Positions 51,046-59,836 of a stretch of 64,000 nt of DNA are shown here, piece after piece. Each line of letters opens with the position of its first letter. Within the stretch, counting starts at the first letter, position 1. The stretch is taken from assembly GCA_947503285.1 (NCBI GenBank), contig CANNDD010000012.1, forward strand, positions 1 through 64,000. Reading direction: 5' to 3'. Source of the DNA: an uncultured Croceitalea sp. Lineage in GTDB: Bacteria; Bacteroidota; Bacteroidia; Flavobacteriales; Flavobacteriaceae. Both the position numbers and the translations under genes were made by a program. The notes below the pieces were generated by a model that worked only from the letters and a program-made list of their open reading frames with translations, searched no databases and was not told where the DNA came from.

Positions 51046-51891
51046 GGCCCTGTGAGCGGAGGGAGCTTGCACAGTATATCGTGGAACGGGAAGGTCTTAG
51101 CATACAGCGTGCGTGCTTGATCGTGCGCCTTTGCCGTTCGATGTGGTACTATCGCAGCCAAAGGGATGACAGCGAGGTGATCGACAAGCTCACCGAGCTG
51201 GCCGAGGCCAAGCCGAACCGTGGCTTCGACTGGCTCTACAACCGTATCCGCAACCAGGGCCACAAATGGAACAGAAAGCGTGTCTTAAGGGTTTACCGGC
51301 TGCTCAACCTGTCCTTGCGCAGGAAGACCAAGAAAAGGTTGCCCAAACGGATAAGGGAACCTTTGGAGGTCCCCGATGCACCAAGGGTGGTATGGAGCGC
51401 CGATTTCATGTCCGACAGTCTGATAACCGGACGGAGCTTCAGAGTGTTCAACCTAATGGACGACTTCAACAGGGAGGCACTGTGCATGAAGGGCAACTTC
51501 TCCATGCCTGGGGTACGGGGTGGTGGAATACGTAAAAGAGGCCATAGAGATATACGGTAAACCCTTGGCGATAAGGGTGGACAATGGCCCGGAGTTCCTC
51601 TCAAGGGTCTTTGTCAACTACTGTGAGGTCGAGGATATCGAAATCAAGTACATCCAACCCGGCAGACCGAGCCAGAACGGGTATATAGAAAGGTTCAACC
51701 GTACCTATAGGGAAGATGTACTGGATGCACACCTGTTCAGGGACATTGAGGAAGTCAACTCGGAGACCGAAAGGTTCAGGGATGAGTATAACAGTTTCCA
51801 CCCCCACAAATCCCTGGGCAGGAAAAGCCCATTGAAATATTTACAGGAATTTTCAAAGGGGCATGCCCCTTTGAAACACCATTTTGTTTAA
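51046..51891 (+). pseudogene. IS3-family transposase OrfB, frameshifted
   Basis: The rve-type integrase part is split between two frames, one running to 51560 (HTH_21 region and the first catalytic Asp in VVWSADFMSD) and one from about 51520 to 51891 (second Asp in RVDNGPEFLS and Glu in NGYIERFNRTYRED). One extra G in the GGGG run near 51520-51523 explains the break: without it the reading is GVRVVEYVKEAIEIYGKP. All three DDE residues are present, so only the frameshift, real or a sequencing error, blocks activity. It is normally made by -1 shifting from OrfA. Confidence 0.85.
51851..51876. repeat. Perfect 26-bp palindrome at the end of orfB
   Basis: TTTCAAAGGGG, CATG, CCCCTTTGAAA: every base is paired. 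It overlaps the last codons of OrfB (GHAPLKHHF) and could act as a terminator or end-structure for the IS. Confidence 0.8.
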
Positions 51892-52090
51892 TTTACCGCT
51901 GTACGAAAAGGGGTAAGTCTTCAGAAGCAGCGGTTAAGGAACAAACTTTTTTTACGCATTGCGAAGGTACGTTAGTGATTGTAGGACCAACGGTATACTC
52001 GTTATAGTATTCAAAATTCAAGATTGGAGCCTGTCTTGTAAAACTAAGTTAGAAAAATGACCACATGGATATCGGCAATACCTATTGCCT

Positions 52091-53305
52091 TTAACTAATT
52101 AATAGACATTCGTCCCACGTATTGGATTCTTTTGATAGGGCATCAATGATTACAAGACCTATACCTGAAATTCCCTCTAATAAATTTAGTTCTGGCATCC
52201 ATTCTTTATGGAAAGCGCTCCATTGTTTGTATCCCGCATATCCATCACTATAAGTTGCCCTTTTGATACCATCCGCTATCCAATAATGAAACATTTGCTC
52301 AAATGATCTATTCTTTTCGTTTTTTGCCAGTTTTTGATAAATGAGGGCATTTCCATAAGATCCGTGGCATATACCGGCGTCAATAACTAAAGTTTCATCA
52401 TCTGTTTTTCTATTGGCCGAATGGCTTAAAATTTCTAAAGCTTGTTGCCGTAGCTTGTTGTCATTAAGTACTTTTCCAGCCCTTAATAAGGATATTCCAA
52501 TGCCTAAATGCCCATAACACCATGCAATCCGGCTTTTATAAGTAGGTGCGACGTTAGCCTCAACATTATTTGGAAACAAGGATAGATCTTTATGATTTAC
52601 GTCTTCGAGACTCAGAATGTAATCCGTACTTCCTAGGATAAGCCTGAGGGTATATTCTTTAAATTCATTGAAACAATATAGTCGGGATAAAAAGTTTAAA
52701 ATACTTGGAATTCCATGTGATAGGCCTAAATTAAAACCCCTGGTACCTTTATCCATATCTAAAACCGATTCCCATTTTAAGGTAGCTCCCTCTGCAACGG
52801 ATAGTTCTTCCAAATAGGTTACTAATTTCAGAATATACGATTTGTATGTAGTTTTTAAATTGACATTTTCAGTGTTTTCGTAACGCGACAAAAAATAAAA
52901 TCCATATCCTAATGCGCCATGCAGAAAATCGTAGTTACCCACTTTTAAATTAATAATCATTTGATTGAAGAGATAATCATCAAATGGTAAAAGCAAACTA
53001 TCACAATCTATTTCAATAAAGTCTTTTGTTTTCAAATGCTGAATTGTCCAACCTAAACCAGATATGCCATCACAGAAAGTAGGAAATGAATAACCGTTGT
53101 TTATTTTTTCTATACAATAGAAAATTATTTCTGTTCCGATATCCGCATATTTGTCAATATTCAAATATTTAGCATAATAAAATTGAAACAATGCACTACC
53201 TGAGATTCCCCCAATGGCACCCACATGTGTCATATTTTTATATTTTTTGCACAAAAGGTCACTTATAATAGCTAATTTTTCATTCAAGATGGATGAGTGC
53301 TGCAT
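52091..53305 (-). CDS. LanC-type lanthionine cyclase
   Basis: A 404-residue cytosolic enzyme with an alpha-toroid fold. Zinc ligands are Cys263 (AWCYGHLGIG), Cys313 and His314 (GICHGSYGNAL), and the catalytic-region His197 is in LSHGIPSIL; GISGIGL and LEGISGIGLV repeats mark the toroid. It would close thioether rings between dehydrated Ser/Thr and Cys, which suits the Cys-rich precursor at 48735. No LanB is seen; a short AT-rich gap of 178 bp separates it from the IS element. It may have come from a fuller gene cluster that was cut by the IS. Confidence 0.9.
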   Translation of the reverse strand: MQHSSILNEKLAIISDLLCKKYKNMTHVGAIGGISGSALFQFYYAKYLNIDKYADIGTEIIFYCIEKINNGYSFPTFCDGISGLGWTIQHLKTKDFIEIDCDSLLLPFDDYLFNQMIINLKVGNYDFLHGALGYGFYFLSRYENTENVNLKTTYKSYILKLVTYLEELSVAEGATLKWESVLDMDKGTRGFNLGLSHGIPSILNFLSRLYCFNEFKEYTLRLILGSTDYILSLEDVNHKDLSLFPNNVEANVAPTYKSRIAWCYGHLGIGISLLRAGKVLNDNKLRQQALEILSHSANRKTDDETLVIDAGICHGSYGNALIYQKLAKNEKNRSFEQMFHYWIADGIKRATYSDGYAGYKQWSAFHKEWMPELNLLEGISGIGLVIIDALSKESNTWDECLLIS

Positions 53306-53704
53306 GTGTAGTTTTAAAAGGATTTTTATTTCATGTGTATTAAAATGAAAAAGTACATCAAAAAATGAAGAATTTACTTATAATATTTATTAAGAATTAT
53401 CCTATATATTAAAAAAGTAATGGATGGTTAAGAAATACATACTGTAAAGAATGTACTACTATTTGGAAAGTAAAAAAAGGACACGGATATTTGTCCCGTA
53501 CAAAAGAAAATATGGAGGACTAAGTATAGATACTTAAATAACAAACGGAAATCAGGCGATTATTCAGTTTACTTATTCTTAAATAGCGCAGGGCTATCAA
53601 ACTTATAGTAGCAAATAATCCCAGGTAACTACAAGCATCTAAATAGCAACTCCTCAAAAGGTACCAATTTGTACCATCAATCAATACATTAATCACCAAG
53701 GAAC
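53306..53704. other. Gene-free AT-rich spacer, right edge of accessory island
   Basis: About 400 bp with no credible gene. It should hold the LanC promoter (minus strand) and the DUF423 promoter. A 68-codon opposite-strand frame at 53520-53726 has no sensible features and overlaps the DUF423 start. Confidence 0.5.
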
Positions 53705-54088
53705 ATGAACAAAACAATTTTAGCAACAGGACTGGTTTTAGGAATTTTAGCGGTTATTCTTGGTGCTTTTGGTGCCCACGGTTTGAAAAAGAGTATTGGC
53801 CCAGAAGATATCAACACGTTTGAGACCGGAATCAAATATCAAATGTACCATGCCTTCTTTTTGATGGTTTTAAGCTTATTGCCATCGGTATCAAATGGCA
53901 CGAAAACAACGGTATTCTATTTGACCCTATTTGGTGTAGTATTATTCTCTGGCTCTATTTATGTCTTGGCTACCAATACCTTAACATCATTCGACTTTAG
54001 AAAGATCGGTTTTGTAACCCCGATAGGGGGAACAATGCTAATCGCGGCATGGGGAGTGTTGTTATATGCGATTTTAACCAAAAAATAA
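53705..54088 (+). CDS. DUF423 membrane protein
   Basis: A 127-residue inner-membrane protein with four helices. The first helix ends in the family signature AVILGAFGAHGLKK, and the second region has TFETGIKYQMYHAFFLMVLSLL; this is the DUF423/YgdD family. It marks the return to core genes next to pckA, 72 bp upstream. Function of the family is unknown. Confidence 0.9.
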   Translation: MNKTILATGLVLGILAVILGAFGAHGLKKSIGPEDINTFETGIKYQMYHAFFLMVLSLLPSVSNGTKTTVFYLTLFGVVLFSGSIYVLATNTLTSFDFRKIGFVTPIGGTMLIAAWGVLLYAILTKK

Positions 54089-54131
54089 TGGAATAGGACT
54101 TTATTTTATGAGTGTAAGGATTATATTTTTT

Positions 54132-54139
54132 TAGCTTTG
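54132..54139 (+). promoter_or_regulatory. -7 promoter box of pckA
   Basis: TAGCTTTG, an exact TAnnTTTG match, 22 bp before the pckA ATG. Confidence 0.6.
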
Positions 54140-54160
54140 CACCAATTTTAAAACAACTTT

Positions 54161-55777
54161 ATGGCAACAAATGCCCAATCTACGAAATCGATTTCGTTGG
54201 CCTCTTACGGAATAACGCATTCAAACGTGCATTATCAATTATCATCCAATGAATTGCATCAAATAACCATTGAAAAGGGTATGGGTGTTGAATCTTCCCT
54301 AGGTGCTTTAGCAGTCAATACCGGTGAATTTACAGGAAGGTCGCCAAAAGACCGTTTCATTGTAAAAGATGCGATAACGAAAGATAGGGTTTGGTGGGGT
54401 GATATCAATATTCCCTTTGACCCAGATAAGTTCGAAAAGCTTTACAAGAAGGTAATTACTTATTTAGGCGAAAAAGAATTATTCGTTCGTGATGCCTATG
54501 CCTGTGCAGAAAACGATTATCGAACGAATATTAGGGTCATTAATGAATACCCCTGGTCGAATATGTTCGCATACAATATGTTCTTGCGCCCTAAAGCGGA
54601 TGAGTTGCATGATTTTGTTCCGGAGTGGACGGTAATCAATGCGCCGGGTTTTATGGCCGATGCGTCAGTTGATGGAACGAGACAACACAACTTTGCCATA
54701 CTTGATTTTACGAAAAAGATTGCCCTGATCGGTGGAACCGGATACACGGGGGAAATCAAGAAGGGAATCTTTTCAGCTTTGAATTTTATCCTTCCCGTTT
54801 ATAAAAACACCTTGCCGATGCATTGCTCTGCAAATGTAGGTGAAGGTGGCGATACTGCTATATTTTTTGGATTGTCGGGCACGGGAAAAACAACCCTTTC
54901 CACCGACCCAAATCGAAGGCTGATCGGTGATGACGAACATGGTTGGACGGCCGATAACAAGGTGTTCAATTTTGAGGGAGGGTGTTATGCAAAGGTCATT
55001 AACCTTTCGCAAGAGAATGAGCCTGAAATCTATGGGGCCATAAAAAAAGGGGCCATACTAGAGAATGTCGTCATGGATACCAACGGGGCCGTTGATTTTG
55101 AAGATACTACCATTACCCAAAATACTAGGGTAAGTTACCCTATTTACCATATTGATAATATTCAACAACCTTCAATAGGCAAGAATGTCAAAAATGTTTT
55201 CTTTTTGACTGCTGACGCCTTTGGGGTACTGCCTCCGATATCGAAGCTTACCCCAGCCCAGGCGGCCTATCATTTCATGTCGGGCTATACGGCCAAAGTG
55301 GCGGGAACTGAAGCTGGTGTGGTAGAACCGCAGCCCTCGTTCTCTGCCTGTTTCGGGGCACCTTTCATGCCTCTGCACCCTGCAAAATACGGTGAGATGT
55401 TGAGCAAGAAAATGGTAGATTCAGGTGTTGATGTCTGGTTGGTGAATACTGGTTGGACCGGTGGGCCCTATGGTATTGGTACCCGTATGAAACTAAAATA
55501 TACCAGGGCAATGATCAGTGCGGCGATAAGCGGAAAACTGGGGTTATATACGTATGACAACTACCATATACATTCGGTGTTCGGTGTGGCACAGCCGAGG
55601 GAATGCCCAGGTGTACCCACTAAGGTATTGAGTCCGAGGGCGACATGGAATGATGATGAGGCCTATTACCAAACGGCATTTAAGCTATCCAATGCATTTC
55701 GTGAGAACTTCAAAAAATTTGAGGCACATGCCAATGAAGAGATAAGGCGTGGTGGCCCACAACGCTATGCTTTCTAA
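54161..55777 (+). CDS. pckA: Phosphoenolpyruvate carboxykinase (ATP)
   Basis: A 538-residue cytosolic gluconeogenic enzyme making PEP from oxaloacetate with ATP. The kinase-type P-loop GLSGTGKTTLS (about 239-249), the HCSANVGEGGDTAIFFG stretch, the LIGDDEHGW metal-binding site and NTGWTGGPYGIGTRMKLKYTR are all present. Length is normal (about 535-540). Transcribed from its own promoter and ended by a strong symmetrical terminator. Assignment firm. Confidence 0.97.
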   Translation: MATNAQSTKSISLASYGITHSNVHYQLSSNELHQITIEKGMGVESSLGALAVNTGEFTGRSPKDRFIVKDAITKDRVWWGDINIPFDPDKFEKLYKKVITYLGEKELFVRDAYACAENDYRTNIRVINEYPWSNMFAYNMFLRPKADELHDFVPEWTVINAPGFMADASVDGTRQHNFAILDFTKKIALIGGTGYTGEIKKGIFSALNFILPVYKNTLPMHCSANVGEGGDTAIFFGLSGTGKTTLSTDPNRRLIGDDEHGWTADNKVFNFEGGCYAKVINLSQENEPEIYGAIKKGAILENVVMDTNGAVDFEDTTITQNTRVSYPIYHIDNIQQPSIGKNVKNVFFLTADAFGVLPPISKLTPAQAAYHFMSGYTAKVAGTEAGVVEPQPSFSACFGAPFMPLHPAKYGEMLSKKMVDSGVDVWLVNTGWTGGPYGIGTRMKLKYTRAMISAAISGKLGLYTYDNYHIHSVFGVAQPRECPGVPTKVLSPRATWNDDEAYYQTAFKLSNAFRENFKKFEAHANEEIRRGGPQRYAF

Positions 55778-55781
55778 AAAT

Positions 55782-55820
55782 AAAAAACCCTCGGTCGACC
55801 GAGGGTTTTTTATTTTTTTT
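55782..55820. terminator. Bidirectional terminator between pckA and hemD
   Basis: AACCCTCGGTC and GACCGAGGGTT form a perfect palindrome centred between 55796 and 55797, with A-runs on the left and T-runs on the right, so it can end both convergent transcripts. Confidence 0.92.
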
Positions 55821-55831
55821 AAATAGATTAC

Positions 55832-56578
55832 TTACGCTTTGTTAACGTCGGTAATGTATTTTTGAAGTGCCATGGTCATTGATGGTGTCTCTGGTGTCGG
55901 CGCTTTGATATCAATGCGTAACCCGGCATCGGTAGCTGCGGTTACGGTACTGTTTCCGAAAACGGCGATTCTTGTATCATTTTGCTCAAAATCAGGAAAA
56001 TTCTTTAAAAGGGACTCAATTCCTGAAGGGCTAAAAAATACCAAAACATCATAATAGACCTCTTTCAAATCAGAAAGGTCACTGACCACGGTCTTGTAGA
56101 AAATACCACGTTTCCAATCGAGTTTTAGACCATCAAGAACCTTCGGTACCTGAGGCTTTAAAGTATCGGATGATGGTAGTAAGAACTTCTCGTCCTTATA
56201 TTTTTTAAACATCGGGGTCAGGTCACTGAAAAGACGCTTCCCAACATAAATCTTTCTTTTTCTGTAAACCACATACTTTTGCAAATAATAGGCCACGGCC
56301 TCTGATTGACAGAAATATTTCATGGAATCAGGCACCTTAAAGCGCATCTCTTCAGCAATTCTGAAAAAATGATCGACTGCATTTCTACTGGTTAATACAA
56401 TTGCGGTGTAATCGTTCAAGTCGATTTTTTGTTGTCTTACACTTTTCGCCTCAACACCCTCAACATGTATAAAGGGCCTAAAATCTACCTTGACCTTTGC
56501 TTTTTCAATTAGGCGAGAGTACGGGGAGTTTTCCATTTTTGGCTCCGGTTGCGACACCAAAATCGTTTTTACTTTCAT
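55832..56578 (-). CDS. hemD: Uroporphyrinogen-III synthase family protein
   Basis: A 248-residue cytosolic protein of the HemD fold: KTILVSQPEPKMENSPYSRLIEKAKVKVDFRPFI, DYTAIVLTSRNAVDHFF and VLVFFSPSGIESLL match the two-lobed enzyme that closes and flips ring D to make uroporphyrinogen III. The longest frame starts at 56638 in the upstream gene; the ATG at 56578, 5 nt after the DUF4271 stop, is chosen. The DUF4271-hemD pair is common in Bacteroidota. Sequence is divergent, as usual for HemD. Confidence 0.85.
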   Translation of the reverse strand: MKVKTILVSQPEPKMENSPYSRLIEKAKVKVDFRPFIHVEGVEAKSVRQQKIDLNDYTAIVLTSRNAVDHFFRIAEEMRFKVPDSMKYFCQSEAVAYYLQKYVVYRKRKIYVGKRLFSDLTPMFKKYKDEKFLLPSSDTLKPQVPKVLDGLKLDWKRGIFYKTVVSDLSDLKEVYYDVLVFFSPSGIESLLKNFPDFEQNDTRIAVFGNSTVTAATDAGLRIDIKAPTPETPSMTMALQKYITDVNKA

Positions 56579-56583
56579 AAGAA

Positions 56584-57240
56584 TCAATCTTTTAGATAGC
56601 TTACGATAATCACCAAGGGTGAAATTTCGAGTGTGCAAAGGTACAAAATAAAATATATAAAGTTTGTAACAATCAACTTTTGATGGTTTCTCAATACTTT
56701 GATAAATCCGATAAGATTAATTAGGATTACACCAGTTGTTATTACGTATACCAAGGTTTTGGAGTCTGGTAGCACATATACCAATAAAATGCACCCAACA
56801 AAGGCCAACAGTGCGCTATAATTGAAATAGGTCAGCTTTTCAAAAACAAGATTGGCCATGGTCTGTACATTTTGAAAGAAGTAACCATTGCCGAATTGTA
56901 AGATTACCTTTAAACAAACGAAAGCTACTAGGGAGAAAAGGAGTATCCAGTACAATATGGGATAGAAATCAATACGTTGCCCCTTCAAAATGTTATTTGA
57001 TAGAAAGACGAATAGGGATAGTACCATGATTTGAAAAACCGTCAGCACTACATGAAACCAATTAAACAATTTACCTTTTTTTCTTGAGGTTTTTAAATAC
57101 TTATCATTGAAGGGTAGTATTAAGAACATTCGAAAATTTACCGAGAAAAAATACTTGCTTACACTGAGCAATACCAAGGCAATGAACAAGACAATTGCGA
57201 CCCAATCTAAAGTAAATATGGTTCTGTAGGTTGGATTCAT
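56584..57240 (-). CDS. DUF4271 membrane protein
   Basis: A 218-residue inner-membrane protein with six to seven helices, starting NPTYRTIFTLDWVAIVLFIALVLLSVSKYFF. DUF4271 proteins precede hemD in many Bacteroidota. It overlaps the upstream glycosyltransferase gene by 4 bp and lies 5 nt before hemD, so all three are one transcript. Function unknown. Confidence 0.85.
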   Translation of the reverse strand: MNPTYRTIFTLDWVAIVLFIALVLLSVSKYFFSVNFRMFLILPFNDKYLKTSRKKGKLFNWFHVVLTVFQIMVLSLFVFLSNNILKGQRIDFYPILYWILLFSLVAFVCLKVILQFGNGYFFQNVQTMANLVFEKLTYFNYSALLAFVGCILLVYVLPDSKTLVYVITTGVILINLIGFIKVLRNHQKLIVTNFIYFILYLCTLEISPLVIIVSYLKD

Positions 57241-58904
57241 TCCCTTAGTTTTATGCTTGTACTATTAATGCCTGGGGGTAGCTCATTTTCAGAGACGGAA
57301 AACCTGACATATTTCGGTTCAACCAACTTCGTTTCGGGCAAGTTAAAGCGAAACAGCGTAGTATCTTTAGCTTGAAGTGATTTTATACCCACAGATACGG
57401 GTTCATAGTTCAAGGCTTTAAGTTCTTTAAGCTGCTTATAGGCGTTTAAAAATCCAACCCTAATATCAATTTTATCGAGCTCAATCTCTTGATTATAGGG
57501 ATTATAAATTTTTAATAGCTGATTCTTCTGTTGTGTTGATACAGTATCTCCTTGAACATAGCATCTAATTTTTCGAAACGACCGCAAACTATCGATGTAG
57601 TTTAAAAAAACCGTGTCCCCCCCCGGATTTTCATAACTGAAATCCCCAGAATTCGTATACTTCGAAAGATAGGCTATCCTTTTACCCTGAATTCGTGATT
57701 CAGAGCTATCGATTGAATATTGGTTTCGACGGTAAAACGCATTGTTCATTGAGAATGATGGCTCACCCGAATAAAAGTGGTACATCGATGATTCTCGATA
57801 ACTATTCTCAAAAACCACGGGTGTGTCCCCAGTAAAATCATGTAGTTGTGAAACCCATTCCTTGTTTCCGTGCGTTTCGAATACTTTAGGAAGCAAAGGT
57901 TGGTATACAAGCCAAATTCGGGCATAAAGTAAGATGAAAATACTGACTATTGAAAGTCGGTACATCCATTTTCGAGCCTTTACGTTTTGAAGTAAAAACC
58001 CATAACAAATAATTGCCATTGGTAGGCAGATCACAATGACCCATTGCGCTTGTGTTCTTCGATGAAAACTTGAAAGAAAGAAAAAAATAATGACCCCATA
58101 GGTCAAGAATAAAAGGGCCCTTTTAAAAGTGTCTTTTGGTTTTGCCTTGAACAGGGCATAATAAAACCATGGAAAGAGCAAACCAAAATTTACGATCAAA
58201 TTAAGGATGTAGCCAAGGGTAAAACCGGCAAAACTATAAGGCTGGTTCGGTCTTTCTGAAATATGGTAATCAATGGATACAAAGTCGTTTTCGAAAAGCC
58301 AGAGAAAATGCGGTAGGTAGCATAGCAAAGAAATTATGACCGCTAACCAAGCCCACTTATTTTTCAATAAGCGCAAATTGGATAGCAGTACAAAAATGAT
58401 GACCAATACCGCGTGATACTTGCTGTACATAAGGCAAGCCATTACAAGGCCCATGAATATCGAATTTATGATGGTGGGTTTAGCTAGAAAGTGTTTATAC
58501 ACCAATAAGAACAGGGCTGTAAAAAACAATAAAGGAGTATCCGGTAAAGTGAAAAACCCGTAAGCGTTGAACAATGCCATCGAAAAGAGTAACAAGAAAA
58601 AATGTGAAACAAACTTTCTTTTAGTGTTGTCGTCTATTAGCAGCCAAAGTATAACGACGGTTCCTGCACTCATTAGGCAACTCATAAAACGAACACCGAG
58701 CTCCCCATCAAAGAAAAGTCCACTTACCCAAATCAATAAGGCCACCATGGGCGGGTGATCAAAATAACCCCAGCTTAGGTTCTGTGCGTAGTACCAATAA
58801 TAAGCTTCGTCATAGAGAAGCTGAGTAGAGGCACCCTGTATCAGGTTAAGGAGTAAAAAAGCCGTTAAAAAAAGAAGAAAGGGTTTGGTAAACTGTTTCG
58901 ACAT
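57237..58904 (-). CDS. GT39/ArnT-like membrane glycosyltransferase
   Basis: A 555-residue inner-membrane protein with about 11-12 helices and a C-terminal soluble part. LLYDEAYYWYYAQNLSWGYFDHPPMVALLIWV carries the conserved acidic pair (DE) and DHPP motif of lipid-linked-sugar transferases such as ArnT/PMT (dolichyl-phosphate-mannose type). The divergent gene 35 bp away encodes a polyprenol-phosphate-mannose synthase, which would make its donor. Acceptor, lipid or protein, is unknown. Confidence 0.88.
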   Translation of the reverse strand: MSKQFTKPFLLFLTAFLLLNLIQGASTQLLYDEAYYWYYAQNLSWGYFDHPPMVALLIWVSGLFFDGELGVRFMSCLMSAGTVVILWLLIDDNTKRKFVSHFFLLLFSMALFNAYGFFTLPDTPLLFFTALFLLVYKHFLAKPTIINSIFMGLVMACLMYSKYHAVLVIIFVLLSNLRLLKNKWAWLAVIISLLCYLPHFLWLFENDFVSIDYHISERPNQPYSFAGFTLGYILNLIVNFGLLFPWFYYALFKAKPKDTFKRALLFLTYGVIIFFFLSSFHRRTQAQWVIVICLPMAIICYGFLLQNVKARKWMYRLSIVSIFILLYARIWLVYQPLLPKVFETHGNKEWVSQLHDFTGDTPVVFENSYRESSMYHFYSGEPSFSMNNAFYRRNQYSIDSSESRIQGKRIAYLSKYTNSGDFSYENPGGDTVFLNYIDSLRSFRKIRCYVQGDTVSTQQKNQLLKIYNPYNQEIELDKIDIRVGFLNAYKQLKELKALNYEPVSVGIKSLQAKDTTLFRFNLPETKLVEPKYVRFSVSENELPPGINSTSIKLRE

Positions 58905-59003
58905 TTACGTTTTACTTACAGCGGGCAAAGTTACAAATAATGCGAACAAGGTTTTGGTTTTGCCGAAGGCCTGTTTTAAAGTTCGTAAAGCACATAAAAA
59001 CCT

Positions 59004-59011
59004 TATTTTTG
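59004..59011 (+). promoter_or_regulatory. -7 promoter box deciding the DPM1-like start
   Basis: TATTTTTG, an exact TAnnTTTG match. Transcription would start near 59018, so the frame cannot begin at 58940; the GTG at 59030 is the first suitable start. Confidence 0.6.
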
Positions 59012-59029
59012 CCAACAAAATTAGAGTTT

Positions 59030-59758
59030 GTGGCAGAACGATTGGTCATTATACCAACATTTAATGAAATCGAGAACATAGAGGCTATCATACGAACGGT
59101 CTTCGACCTGAAAAAAAGCTTTCATGTTCTGGTGGTGGATGATAATTCGCCTGATGGCACGGCTGCAAATGTTCGAAAACTTCAGCAAGAATTTTCCGAT
59201 AACCTGTTTCTTGAGGTCAGGGAAGAAAAGTCAGGTTTGGGAACTGCTTATATCTATGGGTTCAAATGGGCCTTAAAACAAGGGTATGAGTATATTTTTG
59301 AAATGGATGCTGATTTTTCGCATAAACCTAGTGACCTTTTACGGTTGCATAGAGCGTGTTTGAATGGGGCCGATGTTGCTGTTGGCTCACGCTATAAAAA
59401 AGGGGTCAATGTGGTAAATTGGCCGTTGAGTCGAATACTACTTTCATACGGGGCTTCTTTCTATGTGAAATTGATTACCGGTATGAGGGTGCACGATCCC
59501 ACGGCGGGATTCGTTTGTTACAAACGGAAAGTGCTAGAGGCCATAGATCTTGATGCGGTTCGCTTTATCGGATATGCCTTTCAGATAGAAATGAAATACC
59601 GGGCCTATTTAAAGAAGTTTAGCATTCAAGAAGTATCAATAGTCTTTACAGATAGGATTAACGGGCAGTCAAAGATGAATTCCGCTATTATCAGAGAGGC
59701 CATACTAGGGGTTATTAGTATGAAATTAAGAAGTGTTTTTAAGCGAAAAACCTTTTAA
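59030..59758 (+). CDS. Polyprenol-phosphate mannose synthase (DPM1-like GT2)
   Basis: A 242-residue glycosyltransferase of family GT2. VIIPTFNEIENIEAIIRTVFD, LVVDDNSPDGTA, FEMDADFSHKP (DxD) and GSRYKKGVNVVNWPLSR are classical for dolichol/polyprenol-phosphate mannose synthases. It has no C-terminal membrane helices, so it is the soluble, membrane-associated type. Start at GTG 59030 is set by the promoter box; the longer frame from 58940 adds 30 basic residues not seen in the family. Works with the divergent ArnT-like gene (inference). Confidence 0.92.
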   Translation: MAERLVIIPTFNEIENIEAIIRTVFDLKKSFHVLVVDDNSPDGTAANVRKLQQEFSDNLFLEVREEKSGLGTAYIYGFKWALKQGYEYIFEMDADFSHKPSDLLRLHRACLNGADVAVGSRYKKGVNVVNWPLSRILLSYGASFYVKLITGMRVHDPTAGFVCYKRKVLEAIDLDAVRFIGYAFQIEMKYRAYLKKFSIQEVSIVFTDRINGQSKMNSAIIREAILGVISMKLRSVFKRKTF

Positions 59759-59836
59759 AAGAAATGCTATGGCAACGAATTTTACTGTTTTTATCATTTG
59801 TGATAACCATCGCCCATTATCTATAAAAAACGCTAA

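Larger units (their letters stand above)
50741..51912 (+). mobile_element. IS3-family insertion sequence, IS407/IS51-like
   Basis: About 1.17 kb. The ends carry TTTTCGTACAG (50743-50753) and its reverse complement CTGTACGAAAA (51899-51909); exact boundaries and target duplication could not be fixed. It contains orfA, a slippery A7 run (51032-51038) for programmed -1 frameshifting, and a frame-broken orfB. Its base composition is clearly more GC-rich than the island around it, which indicates recent arrival. It lies between the 49950 gene and LanC. Confidence 0.88.

Noticed and set aside
53520-53726. 68-residue minus-strand frame
   Set aside because: No family, Cys/Leu-rich low-complexity look, and it overlaps the DUF423 start and promoter.
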